From DASSUC01 sp035649895 (GTDB lineage Bacteria; Actinomycetota; Actinomycetes; Mycobacteriales; Micromonosporaceae): DNA of 30,120 nt. Shown one piece after another: positions 1 to 7,621 of this stretch; the stretch's first letter is position 1; every line of letters begins with the position of its first letter. The translations under genes and the position numbers were made by a program. Where the stretch lies: positions 1 to 30,120 of the forward strand of contig DASRIS010000069.1 of the NCBI GenBank assembly GCA_035649895.1, in the 5' to 3' direction. A model generated the notes under the pieces. The model did not search any database, was not told where the DNA came from, and saw only the letters and a program-made list of their open reading frames with translations.

Positions 1-555
1 GCCGTCCAGCACAAAGAAATTGGTGACGTGGGTGGCGCTGATCGTCACATCCTGCCGGCCAGTCGGCGGGAACCAGCCCAGATTCACCGCGAAAAGCTGC
101 TTTATCAGGTACCCGAGAAAGAAAATCGGAACACAAACAGCTACCAATGATCCGGCCACACTCATGTTGTCCAGCCAGCTGGCACGCTTGCGTGCGGCCA
201 GGTAGCCCAACGGGATGCCCAGCCCGACCGCGAAGATCAAAGAGGCAAAGGTGAGCTCGACGGTGCCCGGGAACCGGTCGAGGAACTCCTGCATCACAGG
301 CTGCTTGGTATCGATGGAATTGCCGAGATCCCCGCTGAGCAACCGTTTCATGAAACGTCCATATTGGACCCAGACCGGTTGGTCCAGGCCGAGCTGGCGG
401 CGGACCATCGCCCGGGTTTCGGGCGTGCCGCGCTCACCGAGCAGGGCGGTCTCGGGACCGCCGGGGAGCCGGTGCAACCAGACAAAGAGCAGGAGCGACA
501 GTCCGAGCAGGGTGGGTATCAGCTGCAGCAAACGCCGCACAACAAATCGAAACAT
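1..555 (-). CDS. Peptide ABC transporter permease (DppB-like), partial
   Basis: This is the N-terminal 185 codons of an inner-membrane permease of the dipeptide/oligopeptide ABC family; the rest lies beyond the left edge. The protein begins MFRFVVRRLLQLIPTLLGLS, the usual DppB start: a short basic stretch, then the first membrane helix (about residues 9–27). It is followed by the periplasmic RxQLGLDQPVWVQYGRF segment and the LSGDLGNSI motif typical of this family, then further hydrophobic helices from about residue 100. The ATG has GAGGG about 9 bases upstream. It lies 69 bases downstream of the binding-protein gene on the same strand, separated by a strong hairpin, so the two are probably one operon with stepped expression. 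Family assignment is firm; the substrate (di- or oligopeptide, or another small molecule) cannot be told. Confidence 0.9.
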   Translation of the reverse strand, partial: MFRFVVRRLLQLIPTLLGLSLLLFVWLHRLPGGPETALLGERGTPETRAMVRRQLGLDQPVWVQYGRFMKRLLSGDLGNSIDTKQPVMQEFLDRFPGTVELTFASLIFAVGLGIPLGYLAARKRASWLDNMSVAGSLVAVCVPIFFLGYLIKQLFAVNLGWFPPTGRQDVTISATHVTNFFVLDG

Positions 556-576
556 GAAAACGCCCTCGCTGATGGG

Positions 577-610
577 CTTGGGGGCGGCCCGCGATGGAGC
601 CGCCCCCAAG
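577..610 (-). terminator. Intercistronic hairpin between binding protein and permease
   Basis: A perfect 12-bp stem (577–588 with 599–610) closes a 10-base loop, 14 bases after the stop codon of the binding-protein gene. No U-run follows it on the minus strand, and the permease start is only 21 bases further on. It is therefore better read as an attenuator or 3' mRNA stabiliser that lets the binding protein be made in excess of the permease than as a full terminator. Confidence 0.65.
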
Positions 611-624
611 GTTTGCTATCAGAC

Positions 625-2289
625 TTAGCCGGTGTATTCCGCGGTGTAGTACCGCTCGTCGGTCAATGGGCTTGCCTTGATCCCGCCCACGTTCTTGGCC
701 ACCACCAGCGACGGCGGGCCGTGCGCGATCGGGACACCAGGCAGGAAGTCAAGGAGCATCTTGTTGAGCTCCTTGTAGAGCGCGTAGCGCTTCTGCAGGT
801 CGGCTTCCTGGTCTGCCTGGGAGAACTTCGCGAACAGCTCGGGGTTGTTGAAGCCCCACTCGTCCTTCTGCCGGTCGAAGAAGGTACCGATGAAGTTGTA
901 GGCGTCGCCGTAGTCACCGGTCCAGCCGAGCAGGTGGATGTCGTGGTCCTTGCCCGTGGTCATCTTGTTGAGATAGTCGGGCGTCCACTTGAGCGCCACC
1001 GGCGTGATGGTGATGCCCGCGGCCTCAAGGTTGGTCTTCATCAGCTCGAAGATGCCCTTGGGGTCTGGCATGTAAGGCCGGGTGACCTCGGTCGGGTAAC
1101 CGAACTTCAGCGTCAGGCCGGAGGCGAAGCCCGCCTCTGCGAGCAGCGTCTTGGCCTTGGCGACGTCGTACGGGTACTTGGTGACGGCGTCGTTGTAACC
1201 CTCGAGCGACGACGGGTGGAAGTTGATCGCCACCGACGAGCCCTCGGGGTACTTGGAGCTGACGATCGACTGGCGGTCGAGCGCGGAGGCGATCGCCTGG
1301 CGCACCTTGACGTTGGCCAGGGCCGGGTTGCCGCTCTGGTTGATCGCCAGGTAGAGGATGTTGAACGCCGGGCGGGTCAGCACGCTGAAGCCCTCGCCCT
1401 TGAGCACCGGCACGTCGGCGGGCGCGACCAGGTCGTACCCCTGGATCTCACCGGCCCGCAGCGCCTGCTTGCGGGCGTTGAGGTCGGAGATCGTCTTGAA
1501 GATCAGAGTCTTGATCTTGGCCTTGTCGCCGTAGTAGTTCTCGTTGCGCTCGAGCGTGATCGTCTTGTTGGCGGTGTCCCACTTGACGAACTTGTACGGG
1601 CCGGTGCCGGTCGGATGCGCGGTCGCGTACTCGGGGTACGTGATGTTGTCCGCGGTGCCGCCGACCTTGTCCGCGTTGTAGTCCTTGAGCGCCTTCGGGC
1701 TGGAGATCGAGAACGCGGGCAGCGCGAGCGCGGCCGGGAACTTGCTGGTCACCCGGGTGATCCCGATGTCCACGGTGGACTCGTCCTTGGCCGTGCAGGA
1801 CTTGAACAGGCTCGGCGGCAGGTCCGCGTTCTCGTTCTTGGCGAACCCACCGAAGATGTCCTGCCAGTACGCCGACACGTCGGGGCTCTGCATCAGGCCG
1901 GTGAAGTTGTACCACCGGTTGAAGTTCTCGCAGACCGCGGCGCCGTTGAAGTCTGTGCCGTCATGGAACTTCACGTTCTTGCGGAGCGTGAACGTCCACA
2001 CCAGACCGGTCGAGTCGGGGGTGTAGCTCTCGGCCAGCCCGGGGACGAGCTTGGCGCCGCCCTCCTCCGGGCGGACCAGGGTCTCCAGGACCTGGCGGGC
2101 GACACGGAACGACTCGCCGTCGCTGGCCAACGCGGGGTCGAGGACCTTCGCATCGCCGGCCACGCCGAAGACGAGCGTGTCCTTCTTGCCCTGGGTCCCC
2201 GAATCGCGCTCGCTCTGCGCGCATCCGGCGATCCCTAGGGCAGCGACCGCAGCGACCGCGAACACGGCCTTTAGCCTTGGTGCACGCAT
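625..2289 (-). CDS. Peptide ABC transporter substrate-binding lipoprotein (SBP family 5)
   Basis: Solute-binding protein of the DppA/OppA type (bacterial extracellular solute-binding protein family 5), 554 aa, which captures peptides or similar solutes outside the membrane for the adjacent permease. The chosen ATG is preceded by GAGGTG 8 bases upstream and gives a classic lipoprotein signal: basic MRAPRLK, a hydrophobic stretch and lipobox LGIAGC with the lipidated Cys at 23. A longer in-frame start (at 2340) would put 17 extra residues before the signal and is rejected. Family signatures include the VLDPALASDGES region near the N-terminus of the mature protein, the FTLRKNVKFHDGTDFNG segment and the GTGPYKF motif. 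The gene leads the operon with the permease at 1–555. Two inverted repeats lie in its upstream region. Confidence 0.93.
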   Translation of the reverse strand: MRAPRLKAVFAVAAVAALGIAGCAQSERDSGTQGKKDTLVFGVAGDAKVLDPALASDGESFRVARQVLETLVRPEEGGAKLVPGLAESYTPDSTGLVWTFTLRKNVKFHDGTDFNGAAVCENFNRWYNFTGLMQSPDVSAYWQDIFGGFAKNENADLPPSLFKSCTAKDESTVDIGITRVTSKFPAALALPAFSISSPKALKDYNADKVGGTADNITYPEYATAHPTGTGPYKFVKWDTANKTITLERNENYYGDKAKIKTLIFKTISDLNARKQALRAGEIQGYDLVAPADVPVLKGEGFSVLTRPAFNILYLAINQSGNPALANVKVRQAIASALDRQSIVSSKYPEGSSVAINFHPSSLEGYNDAVTKYPYDVAKAKTLLAEAGFASGLTLKFGYPTEVTRPYMPDPKGIFELMKTNLEAAGITITPVALKWTPDYLNKMTTGKDHDIHLLGWTGDYGDAYNFIGTFFDRQKDEWGFNNPELFAKFSQADQEADLQKRYALYKELNKMLLDFLPGVPIAHGPPSLVVAKNVGGIKASPLTDERYYTAEYTG

Positions 2290-2324
2290 GGGGTTCACCT
2301 CATGTCCTCTGGGAACGGACGCAC

Positions 2325-2342
2325 CGGTGACATGGGTCACCG
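2325..2342. promoter_or_regulatory. Inverted repeat upstream of the binding-protein gene
   Basis: CGGTGAC-ATGG-GTCACCG, 7-bp perfect arms with a 4-bp spacer, 36 bases upstream of the lipoprotein start codon. Its size and position suit an operator for a dimeric repressor, but it could also form a short leader hairpin. No regulator can be named from the sequence. Confidence 0.4.
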
Positions 2343-2402
2343 TTGGCCGCGACCCTATCGGCCGGCCGGCGCTCGGGAAACCGTCGCCGGACCCATTTCT
2401 GG

Positions 2403-2423
2403 CGGTTCGCGCCTTTCGAACCG
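2403..2423. promoter_or_regulatory. Second inverted repeat upstream of the binding-protein gene
   Basis: CGGTTCG and CGAACCG face each other across a 7-base spacer, about 115 bases upstream of the lipoprotein start and 80 bases downstream of the end of recR. It is in the only sizeable non-coding gap near this operon, so a regulatory site is plausible. The evidence is symmetry and position alone. Confidence 0.3.
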
Positions 2424-2479
2424 AACCCTGATGCGAAGTTGTTACGCCTCGCCGCCGTACAGTGACCGTGGCGTCAGAT

Positions 2480-2500
2480 CCCGGGCGACCCCTCGCCGGG
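2480..2500 (-). terminator. Possible terminator after recR
   Basis: An imperfect GC-rich hairpin (CCCGGGCGA facing TCGCCGGG, one bulge) begins 5 bases after the recR stop codon. It lacks a U-tract, as is common for actinobacterial terminators. It lies between a short direct repeat, TGGCGTCAGA. Confidence 0.4.
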
Positions 2501-2505
2501 TGGCG

Positions 2506-3099
2506 TCAGACCGCGCGCCGGCCCTCGAAGGCGCGACCGAGCGTGATCTCGTCGGCATACTCCAGGTCGCCGCCGACCGGCAGGCCGCTGGCGAGCCGGG
2601 TCACCGTGATGCCCAGCGGCTTGACCAGCAGGGCCAGGTACGTCGCGGTCGCCTCGCCCTCGGTGTTCGGGTCGGTGGCGAGGATCAGCTCCTGCACCTC
2701 GCCGGTGCCCAGCCGGGCCAGCAGCTCACGGATGCGCAGGTTGTCCGGGCCGATCCCCTCCAGCGGGTTGATCGCCCCGCCGAGCACGTGGTATCGGCCC
2801 CGGAACTCGCCCGTCTTCTCCACCGCCACGACGTCCTTGGGCTCCTCGACCACGCAGAGCACCGAGTCGCCGCGGCGCGGGTCGCGGCAGATCCGGCACT
2901 GCTCCGACTCGGCCACGTTGTAGCAGGTCGTGCAGAAGCGGACCAGCTCCTTCACCCGTTGCAGCGCGGTCGCCAGCCGCTTGACGTCGGCCGGGTCCGC
3001 GGAGAGCACGTAGAAGGCGATGCGCTGGGCACCCTTCGGGCCGACCCCGGGCAGCCTGCCAAGCTCGTCGATGAGATCCTGGATCGCACCTTCGTACAT
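2506..3099 (-). CDS. recR: Recombination mediator protein RecR
   Basis: RecR acts with RecF and RecO to load RecA on gapped DNA in recombinational repair. The 197-aa product has the normal family length. It shows the N-terminal helix-hairpin-helix (LGRLPGVGPKGAQRIAFY, about residues 13–30), the four-cysteine zinc motif (C56, C59, C68, C71), the Toprim domain (LCVVEEPKDVVAVEKT, then LATDPNTEGEATA) and the C-terminal RLASGLPVGGDLEYADEITLGRAFEGRR signature. It starts 27 bases after the ybaB stop on the same strand, which is the conserved dnaX–ybaB–recR order. No clear ribosome-binding site precedes the ATG, so translation may depend on the ybaB transcript. Confidence 0.97.
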   Translation of the reverse strand: MYEGAIQDLIDELGRLPGVGPKGAQRIAFYVLSADPADVKRLATALQRVKELVRFCTTCYNVAESEQCRICRDPRRGDSVLCVVEEPKDVVAVEKTGEFRGRYHVLGGAINPLEGIGPDNLRIRELLARLGTGEVQELILATDPNTEGEATATYLALLVKPLGITVTRLASGLPVGGDLEYADEITLGRAFEGRRAV

Positions 3100-3126
3100 C
3101 GTCGTGTGTCGTGTTCTAGAGAGTGC

Positions 3127-3447
3127 TCAGAAGCCGGGCAGGCCCATGCCGCCGAGGCCGGCGGCGAGCGGGCCCATCTTCTCCTCGGTGACCTTGCGGC
3201 CCGCCTCCGCCGCATTGTGGATCGCGGCCAGCACGAGGTCCTCGAGCGTCTCCACGTCGTCCGGGTCGACCGCCTTCGGGTCGATCTTCACGCCCCGGTA
3301 CTCCCCCGTGGCTGTCGCGGTGACCGTCACCAGGCCGCCGCCGGAGGCGCCGGTGACCTCGGTCTCGGCCAGCTCGGCCTGCGCCGTCTGCAGCTGCTGC
3401 TGGAGTTTCATGAGCTTCTGCATGTTCGGCTGTCCACCCGGGCGCAC
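3127..3447 (-). CDS. YbaB/EbfC nucleoid-associated protein
   Basis: A small dimeric DNA-binding protein of the YbaB/EbfC family (106 aa), encoded between dnaX and recR as in most bacteria. The GTG start was chosen because GGAGAG lies 4–9 bases upstream and it gives the family-typical opening RPGGQPNMQKLMKLQQQLQ. The longer in-frame ATG at 3531 would add 28 proline/arginine-rich residues with no conservation pattern. Recognisable parts are the N-terminal amphipathic helix (QKLMKLQQQLQTAQAELAET), the beta-rich centre (VTVTATATGEYRGVKIDP) and the DVETLEDLVLAAIHNA helix, ending in the Gly/Met-rich tail common in this family. Role in vivo is poorly defined; it is thought to affect nucleoid structure and repair. 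Confidence 0.93.
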   Translation of the reverse strand: MRPGGQPNMQKLMKLQQQLQTAQAELAETEVTGASGGGLVTVTATATGEYRGVKIDPKAVDPDDVETLEDLVLAAIHNAAEAGRKVTEEKMGPLAAGLGGMGLPGF

Positions 3448-3548
3448 GGCGCTCTCCTTCGTCGACTGACGTCCTCGGTCGCAGCGTAGCCCGCCAGGGC
3501 TGGGTGCCGGCGCGGGCCGCCCGCTCTCCACGCCACGCCCGCTCTACG

Positions 3549-3647
3549 ACGCCACGCCCGCGGAGCCGAGCCTGCCCAGCAGCGCCACGCCCTGCGGAGC
3601 CGAGCCGCCCAGCAGCGCCACGCCCTGCGGAGCCGAGCCGCCCTTCA
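3549..3647. repeat. 33-bp tandem repeat, three copies
   Basis: Three consecutive 33-bp units (3549–3581, 3582–3614, 3615–3647), the second and third nearly identical, fill most of the 222-base gap between the GNAT gene and ybaB. Each contains CGCGGAGCCGAGCC or a close variant. No protein with recognisable features is encoded across it. Being a multiple of three it keeps frames open, but the translations are just Pro/Ala/Arg repeats. Confidence 0.8.
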
Positions 3648-3669
3648 GCGCCGGAGCCCGGACGCGGCG

Positions 3670-4446
3670 TCAGGATGGCGGGTGCCGTCGCACCAGCTCT
3701 ACCCCGCCCCGGTACGGCGAGCGCCGAGCCCGGTCGACAGGGGGGGTGGAGGCGGCGTTTGTCCGGTCCACCTCGCAGGTGACCGCCGGCCGGCCCCGAG
3801 CATGCAGCACTGCGAAGGCCCGGGCGAGCAGGGCGGTGGCCAGCCCGCGCCGCCGGTACGCCCGTACCGTGCCCACCAGCCCTAGCCGCGGCCGGCTCGC
3901 GGCGGCCCAGATCCGGACCAGGCCGGCGTATGCGTCCGCGGCGGTGTCGACCGCGAGCAGGTAGGTCGCTGGGTCGAAGCCAGGGTCGCCGAAGGTCTGC
4001 CGGGCGAGCTCCGCCGGGTCACTGCGCCATCCCGCCGTTCCAGGTACGTCCTGCCGCAAGGTGTCATCCAGCTCCCCCAGCCGGTCGACGTCCGCCTCGA
4101 CCGCGGAGATGACGCGGAACCCGTCCGGCACCGACCGCCCGGCCAGGCCGGTGACCGTGGGGTCGGTGGGCACCAGGTAGTAGTCCTCACGCCGCTTCTC
4201 AACAAAGCCCCGTCTCGCCAGCTCGCCCTGGAGGTCGCCGGCGGTCTCGTCCACATCGACGTAGAGATCCTGGTCCATGGCGTCGAGCGTGGCGTCCAGC
4301 AGCGGCCCGTACGCCTGCGGCGCGCAGTCGCGCAGGAGCAGGAAGCAGCGCGCGTCAGGCCGGCGCAGCACGCGTAGCTGGCCGGCGGCGACGCCGTCTC
4401 GTGACGCGCTCCACCGCAGCGGGGCCTCGCTGGACACCACCACCAT
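3670..4446 (-). CDS. GNAT family N-acetyltransferase with compensated frameshift
   Basis: A 258-aa GNAT-type acyltransferase, substrate unknown. The fold is recognised from the acetyl-CoA site VGTVRAYRRRGLATALLARAF (residues 191–211; R/Q-x-x-G-x-A type) and the following TCEVDRTNAAS strand. The ATG start has GTGAGG just upstream; the first 110 residues form a separate, poorly conserved domain. It sits 40 bases after dnaX, so it rides on that operon but is not part of the usual dnaX–ybaB–recR set. Oddity: residues about 235–248 read as nonsense (TPPVDRARRSPYRGG), whereas the +1 frame over the same bases reads LSTGLGARRTG, the expected GNAT 'LGARRTGG' end. An extra base in a 7-base C-run and a missing base in a G-run 30 bases later would explain it. 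Confidence 0.85.
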   Translation of the reverse strand: MVVVSSEAPLRWSASRDGVAAGQLRVLRRPDARCFLLLRDCAPQAYGPLLDATLDAMDQDLYVDVDETAGDLQGELARRGFVEKRREDYYLVPTDPTVTGLAGRSVPDGFRVISAVEADVDRLGELDDTLRQDVPGTAGWRSDPAELARQTFGDPGFDPATYLLAVDTAADAYAGLVRIWAAASRPRLGLVGTVRAYRRRGLATALLARAFAVLHARGRPAVTCEVDRTNAASTPPVDRARRSPYRGGVELVRRHPPS

Positions 4447-4486
4447 GAGCCTCACGGTAGGTGGGCACCCACCGGATGGGCCACGG

Positions 4487-7102
4487 TCAGCCGCGGTTCT
4501 CCTCGCCGATCTTCTCGGCCCCAAAGGTCTGCTGGAGCAGGGCGAGCGCCTGCTGCTCGCTGCTCTGCCGCGCGGCCGGCTCCCCCACACCCTCGTCCAT
4601 CGGCTCGTCACCTGGATCGAACCCCTCGTACGCCGTTACGCCGCCAAGCGGGCCGTCATAGTCCGGGTCGTACGGCGGCTCCTCCGGCGGCGCCCCGTCG
4701 CTCCAGGGTCCGCCGGCCGGCGCTCGTACCGGGCCACCGCGCCCGCCGCCCGCCGCCCGGGTCGCCGGTCGCCCAGAGCCCCCGGTCCTCGGGGCATCCG
4801 GGCTGGCCTTGGCGGTAACCTTCCGGCCGCCGGCCCGGCCGGCGCGCCCCTCTCCAGACCGGGTCGGGCCGCCTGACCCGGGTACGGCCGCCGGCTCGGG
4901 CACGCCGCCGCCGGGGCGGGCCGGGGTCGGCCAGTCCTCCTCCGGCATGGCGGCGGGTGCCGCTGGCCCAGCCGGTGTCCTTACCGCACCCGCCGGCGAT
5001 GCCGGCCCCGCAGCCCATGCCGGACCCGCTGCGGGCGCCTGGCCCGGCGGCGGAGCGGCCTGGCCCGCAGCCCATGCCGGACTCACGACCGGCGCATGGC
5101 CTACGGTCGATGGCGAACCCGCAGCCAGCGTATGGCCGGCGGCTGACGCAGGGCCCGGGGCTGACGCAGAGCCGGCGGCTGACGCAGAGCCGGCGGCTGA
5201 CGCAGAGCCCGCGGCCGGCGGCGCAGGCACGAACCCGCCGGTCGGCACCATCCCCGCCCGACCAGGTGCGTCACCAGCCGGCGCGGGTGCGGCCCCGGTG
5301 CCGGTCGCAGGACGGGGCGCCGAGGCCCGCCCGCCGTGCTCGCAACGCACCTGCCACCGCCCGCCGAGCACCTCGTACACCGCGTCCAGCAGCAGGTCTG
5401 GCGAGCTGGCCAGCATGTCCGCGTGCACCTGGTGCCGGAACAGCAGCACCAGGGTGTCGCCCTCCACGTCGCGCACGGTCGCCTCCCGGACCACCGCTGC
5501 GGCGCGCTTGCTCCCGCGACCCACCATCGCCAGAACCTCGTCCCACACCCGCCGGACGGCGGCCGCATCGATCACACCGGCCGGGCCGGCCGGTGGCGCG
5601 GACGTGGAGCCAGGACCTGGGCTGGGGGCGTGGGCAGGAATAGAGCTGGGGGCTTGGGCAAGAGCTGACCCGTGGACTTGGCCGAGGGCAGAGCCCGGAC
5701 CCTGGGCGGGGACGGCTGCCGGCGGGGACGGCACCGGCGCATCCGCCCCGGCCTGGTCGACGGGGTGCGCCGGGCCGGTCACCGCCGGCGGGGACGCTGC
5801 CGGCCCAGGCACCGCAGTGTGGCTCCCCGGCGCCGGAGCGGGCGGCCGGGGCGCCGCGGGGAGGTCGGCTGGTGGGCGTACCGCTGTGGGAGGGGGTGTT
5901 GCCACGGACCCACCGGCGGCCAGCGGCGCGGGATCGGACGCGGCGCCCAGCCGGCGCTCCAGCCGCTCCATGCGCTGCAGCAACGCGCCGGTCGACGCCT
6001 CCGCCCCCGGCAGCAGGAGCCGCGCGGTGATCAGCTCCAGCAGGAGCCGGGGCGCGGTGGTGCCCCGCATCTCCACGAGTCCATTGTGGACGATATCCGC
6101 GGAGCGGGACAGCGTCGCCGGGCCGAAGTGCGCCGCCTGCGCGGACATCCGCTCCAGCTGGTCGGTCGGCGCGTCGAGTAGACCCTTCTCCGCGGCGTCG
6201 GGCACCTGCTGGAGCACGATCAGGTCACGCAGCCGCTCGAGCAGGTCGGCGGCGAACCGCCGCGGGTCGTGGCCGGCATCGGTGACCCGGTTGATCGTCG
6301 CGTACGCCGCCGCGCCGTCACCGGCGGCCAGCGCGTCACACATCTCGTCGATCAGCGCGACGTCGGTGACCCCGAGCAGGGCGACCGCCCGCGAGTAGGT
6401 CACGCCCTCCGGTCCCGCCCCGGCGACGAGCTGGTCGAGCACTGACAGCGAGTCCCGCGCACTGCCCCCACCAGCCCGCACGACCAGCGGGAACACCGCG
6501 GGCTCCACGGCGGCCCCCTCCCGCCCGGCCAGCTCCTCAAGGTAGGGCCGCAGCACGCCCGGCGGGATCAGCCGGAACGGGTAGTGGTGCGTGCGCGACT
6601 TGATGGTGCCGAGCACCTTCTCCGGCTCGGTGGTCGCGAAGACGAACTTCACGTACTCCGGCGGCTCCTCCACCAGCTTGAGCAGCGCGTTGAAGCCGGC
6701 CGGGGTGACCATGTGGGCCTCGTCGATGACGTAGACCTTGAAACGGCTCGCCACCGGGGCGAAGAACGCGCGCTCCCGCAGGTCACGGGCGTCGTCGACG
6801 CCGCCGTGGCTGGCTGCGTCGATCTCGATCACGTCGATCGAGCCGGCCCCTTCGGGCGCCAGGCTGCGGCACGAGTCGCACTCACCACATGGGTCGGGGG
6901 TGGGACCCTTCTCGCAGTTGAGCGAGCGGGCCAGGATGCGGGCGCTGGACGTCTTGCCGCAGCCGCGCGGGCCGGAGAAAAGGTACGCATGGTGCAACCG
7001 CCCGGTGCGCAGCGCAACCGTCAACGGCTCCGTGACGTGCTCCTGGCCGATGATCTCGGCGAACGTCCGCGGCCGGTACTTGCGGTAGAGCGCCAGCGCC
7101 AC
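4487..7102 (-). CDS. dnaX: DNA polymerase III subunit gamma/tau
   Basis: The clamp-loader ATPase of the replicative polymerase, 871 aa. The GTG start (GGGGGTGA upstream) gives the family start VALALYRKYRPRTFAEIIGQ; a start at 7153 would overlap the SRP RNA. Features: Walker A GPRGCGKT (44–51), zinc-binding cysteines C63, C72, C75, C78, Walker B DEAH (127–130) and the SRT sensor region (169–171). Domain III follows to about residue 370. The C-terminal half is a long Pro/Ala/Gly/Ser linker carrying 18-bp DNA repeats, a conserved-looking block (about residues 530–610: VRRVWDEVLAMVGRGSKRA…) and an acidic tail ending in a short LLQQTFGAEKI helix. No A-rich slippery site for programmed frameshifting was found, so a separate gamma form is not predicted. 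Confidence 0.96.
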   Translation of the reverse strand: MALALYRKYRPRTFAEIIGQEHVTEPLTVALRTGRLHHAYLFSGPRGCGKTSSARILARSLNCEKGPTPDPCGECDSCRSLAPEGAGSIDVIEIDAASHGGVDDARDLRERAFFAPVASRFKVYVIDEAHMVTPAGFNALLKLVEEPPEYVKFVFATTEPEKVLGTIKSRTHHYPFRLIPPGVLRPYLEELAGREGAAVEPAVFPLVVRAGGGSARDSLSVLDQLVAGAGPEGVTYSRAVALLGVTDVALIDEMCDALAAGDGAAAYATINRVTDAGHDPRRFAADLLERLRDLIVLQQVPDAAEKGLLDAPTDQLERMSAQAAHFGPATLSRSADIVHNGLVEMRGTTAPRLLLELITARLLLPGAEASTGALLQRMERLERRLGAASDPAPLAAGGSVATPPPTAVRPPADLPAAPRPPAPAPGSHTAVPGPAASPPAVTGPAHPVDQAGADAPVPSPPAAVPAQGPGSALGQVHGSALAQAPSSIPAHAPSPGPGSTSAPPAGPAGVIDAAAVRRVWDEVLAMVGRGSKRAAAVVREATVRDVEGDTLVLLFRHQVHADMLASSPDLLLDAVYEVLGGRWQVRCEHGGRASAPRPATGTGAAPAPAGDAPGRAGMVPTGGFVPAPPAAGSASAAGSASAAGSASAPGPASAAGHTLAAGSPSTVGHAPVVSPAWAAGQAAPPPGQAPAAGPAWAAGPASPAGAVRTPAGPAAPAAMPEEDWPTPARPGGGVPEPAAVPGSGGPTRSGEGRAGRAGGRKVTAKASPDAPRTGGSGRPATRAAGGGRGGPVRAPAGGPWSDGAPPEEPPYDPDYDGPLGGVTAYEGFDPGDEPMDEGVGEPAARQSSEQQALALLQQTFGAEKIGEENRG
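5141..5212. repeat. 18-bp tandem repeat inside dnaX
   Basis: Four units of GGCTGACGCAGAGCCGGC or close variants (5141, 5159, 5177, 5195). On the minus strand they encode the GSASAA-type repeats of the tau linker. The unit length keeps the reading frame, so copy number could vary between strains without inactivating DnaX. Confidence 0.85.
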
Positions 7103-7155
7103 CTCGTCACCCCCTCGCGCGGCTACCAGCCTCTCACGCGGGTCAGACAGCATGA

Positions 7156-7246
7156 GGCCCCCCGTGCACCCGTCAGAGCCCGCTTATCCTTGCTGCCTTC
7201 CGGCCCTGGGGAGGTTCACGAGGTGTACGCCGCACGAGGGGCGTGG
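7156..7246 (-). ncRNA. ffs: Small signal recognition particle RNA (4.5S type)
   Basis: The RNA scaffold for Ffh in co-translational membrane targeting. The diagnostic SRP core is visible on the minus strand: CAGGGCCGGAAGGCAGCAAGG, with the GGAA tetraloop and the asymmetric internal loop. The two ends close into a 10-bp stem (CCCCUCGUGC with GCACGGGGGG). A TAGAGT hexamer at 7250–7255 is a good −10, placing the RNA start near 7244–7248. Length about 91 nt, normal for the Alu-less bacterial form. It lies just upstream of dnaX, a common actinobacterial arrangement. Exact ends are estimates. Confidence 0.93.
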
Positions 7247-7249
7247 CCA

Positions 7250-7255
7250 ACTCTA
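7250..7255 (-). promoter_or_regulatory. −10 hexamer for the SRP RNA
   Basis: TAGAGT on the minus strand, a few bases before the predicted 5' end of the SRP RNA. A matching −35 was not obvious. Confidence 0.45.
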
Positions 7256-7297
7256 CCCGGTCGCCCGGCCAGCGCCGGCTTGGGTATCCTGGCCGGC

Positions 7298-7382
7298 GGA
7301 GGATTCGCCTAGAGGCCTAGGGCGCACGCTTGGAAAGCGTGTTGGGGGCAACCCCTCACGAGTTCGAATCTCGTATCCTCCG
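7298..7382 (+). tRNA. tRNA-Ser (GGA)
   Basis: An 85-nt class II tRNA. The acceptor arms GGAGGAT (7298–7304) and ATCCTCC (7375–7381) pair fully, with discriminator G. The anticodon stem CACGC/GCGTG encloses TTGGAAA, giving anticodon GGA (serine UCC/UCU). A long variable arm (TTGGGGGCAACCCCTCA) and the T-loop GTTCGAATC are present. CCA is not encoded. It reads away from the SRP RNA and marks the left edge of the accessory segment. Confidence 0.97.
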
Positions 7383-7621
7383 CGTCTCTCCGTAGCATGA
7401 ACGCCAGGCAGTTCCCGGCGGCTGCCATGAGGACCACCGTTGCGACCGACCACTGGCAGGTAACCACCCTGGTACGTACGGTCGCGGCCCCGCCACAGCT
7501 CAGTACGGCTTGTCATTGCGCCAGCACATAGCGGTATGACTCTGGTAAGGCGGGACAGAATACTCACGACACGCGCGCCGATTCTGCGAGCCGGCTCAGG
7601 CCAGTGGGGGAGACTAGCTGG

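Noticed and set aside
364..2238. Long plus-strand ORF (624 codons) opposite the binding-protein gene
   Set aside because: It is antisense to a clear lipoprotein gene. Its composition (Val/Leu/Gly/Arg-rich, no motifs) is the usual shadow of GC-rich codon use.
5141..5212. Possible CRISPR array
   Set aside because: Units are 18 bp, directly adjacent without spacers and inside the dnaX reading frame.
4809..6398. 529-codon plus-strand ORF opposite dnaX
   Set aside because: It mirrors the Pro/Ala linker of dnaX; its Ala/Gly/Pro repeats come from the repeats on the real strand.
4487..7102. Programmed frameshift in dnaX
   Set aside because: No A-rich slippery heptamer or following stop was seen at the domain III/IV border.
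7383..7621. Integrase remnant or attachment site after tRNA-Ser(GGA)
   Set aside because: No recombinase motifs and no second copy of the tRNA 3' end were found in the window.
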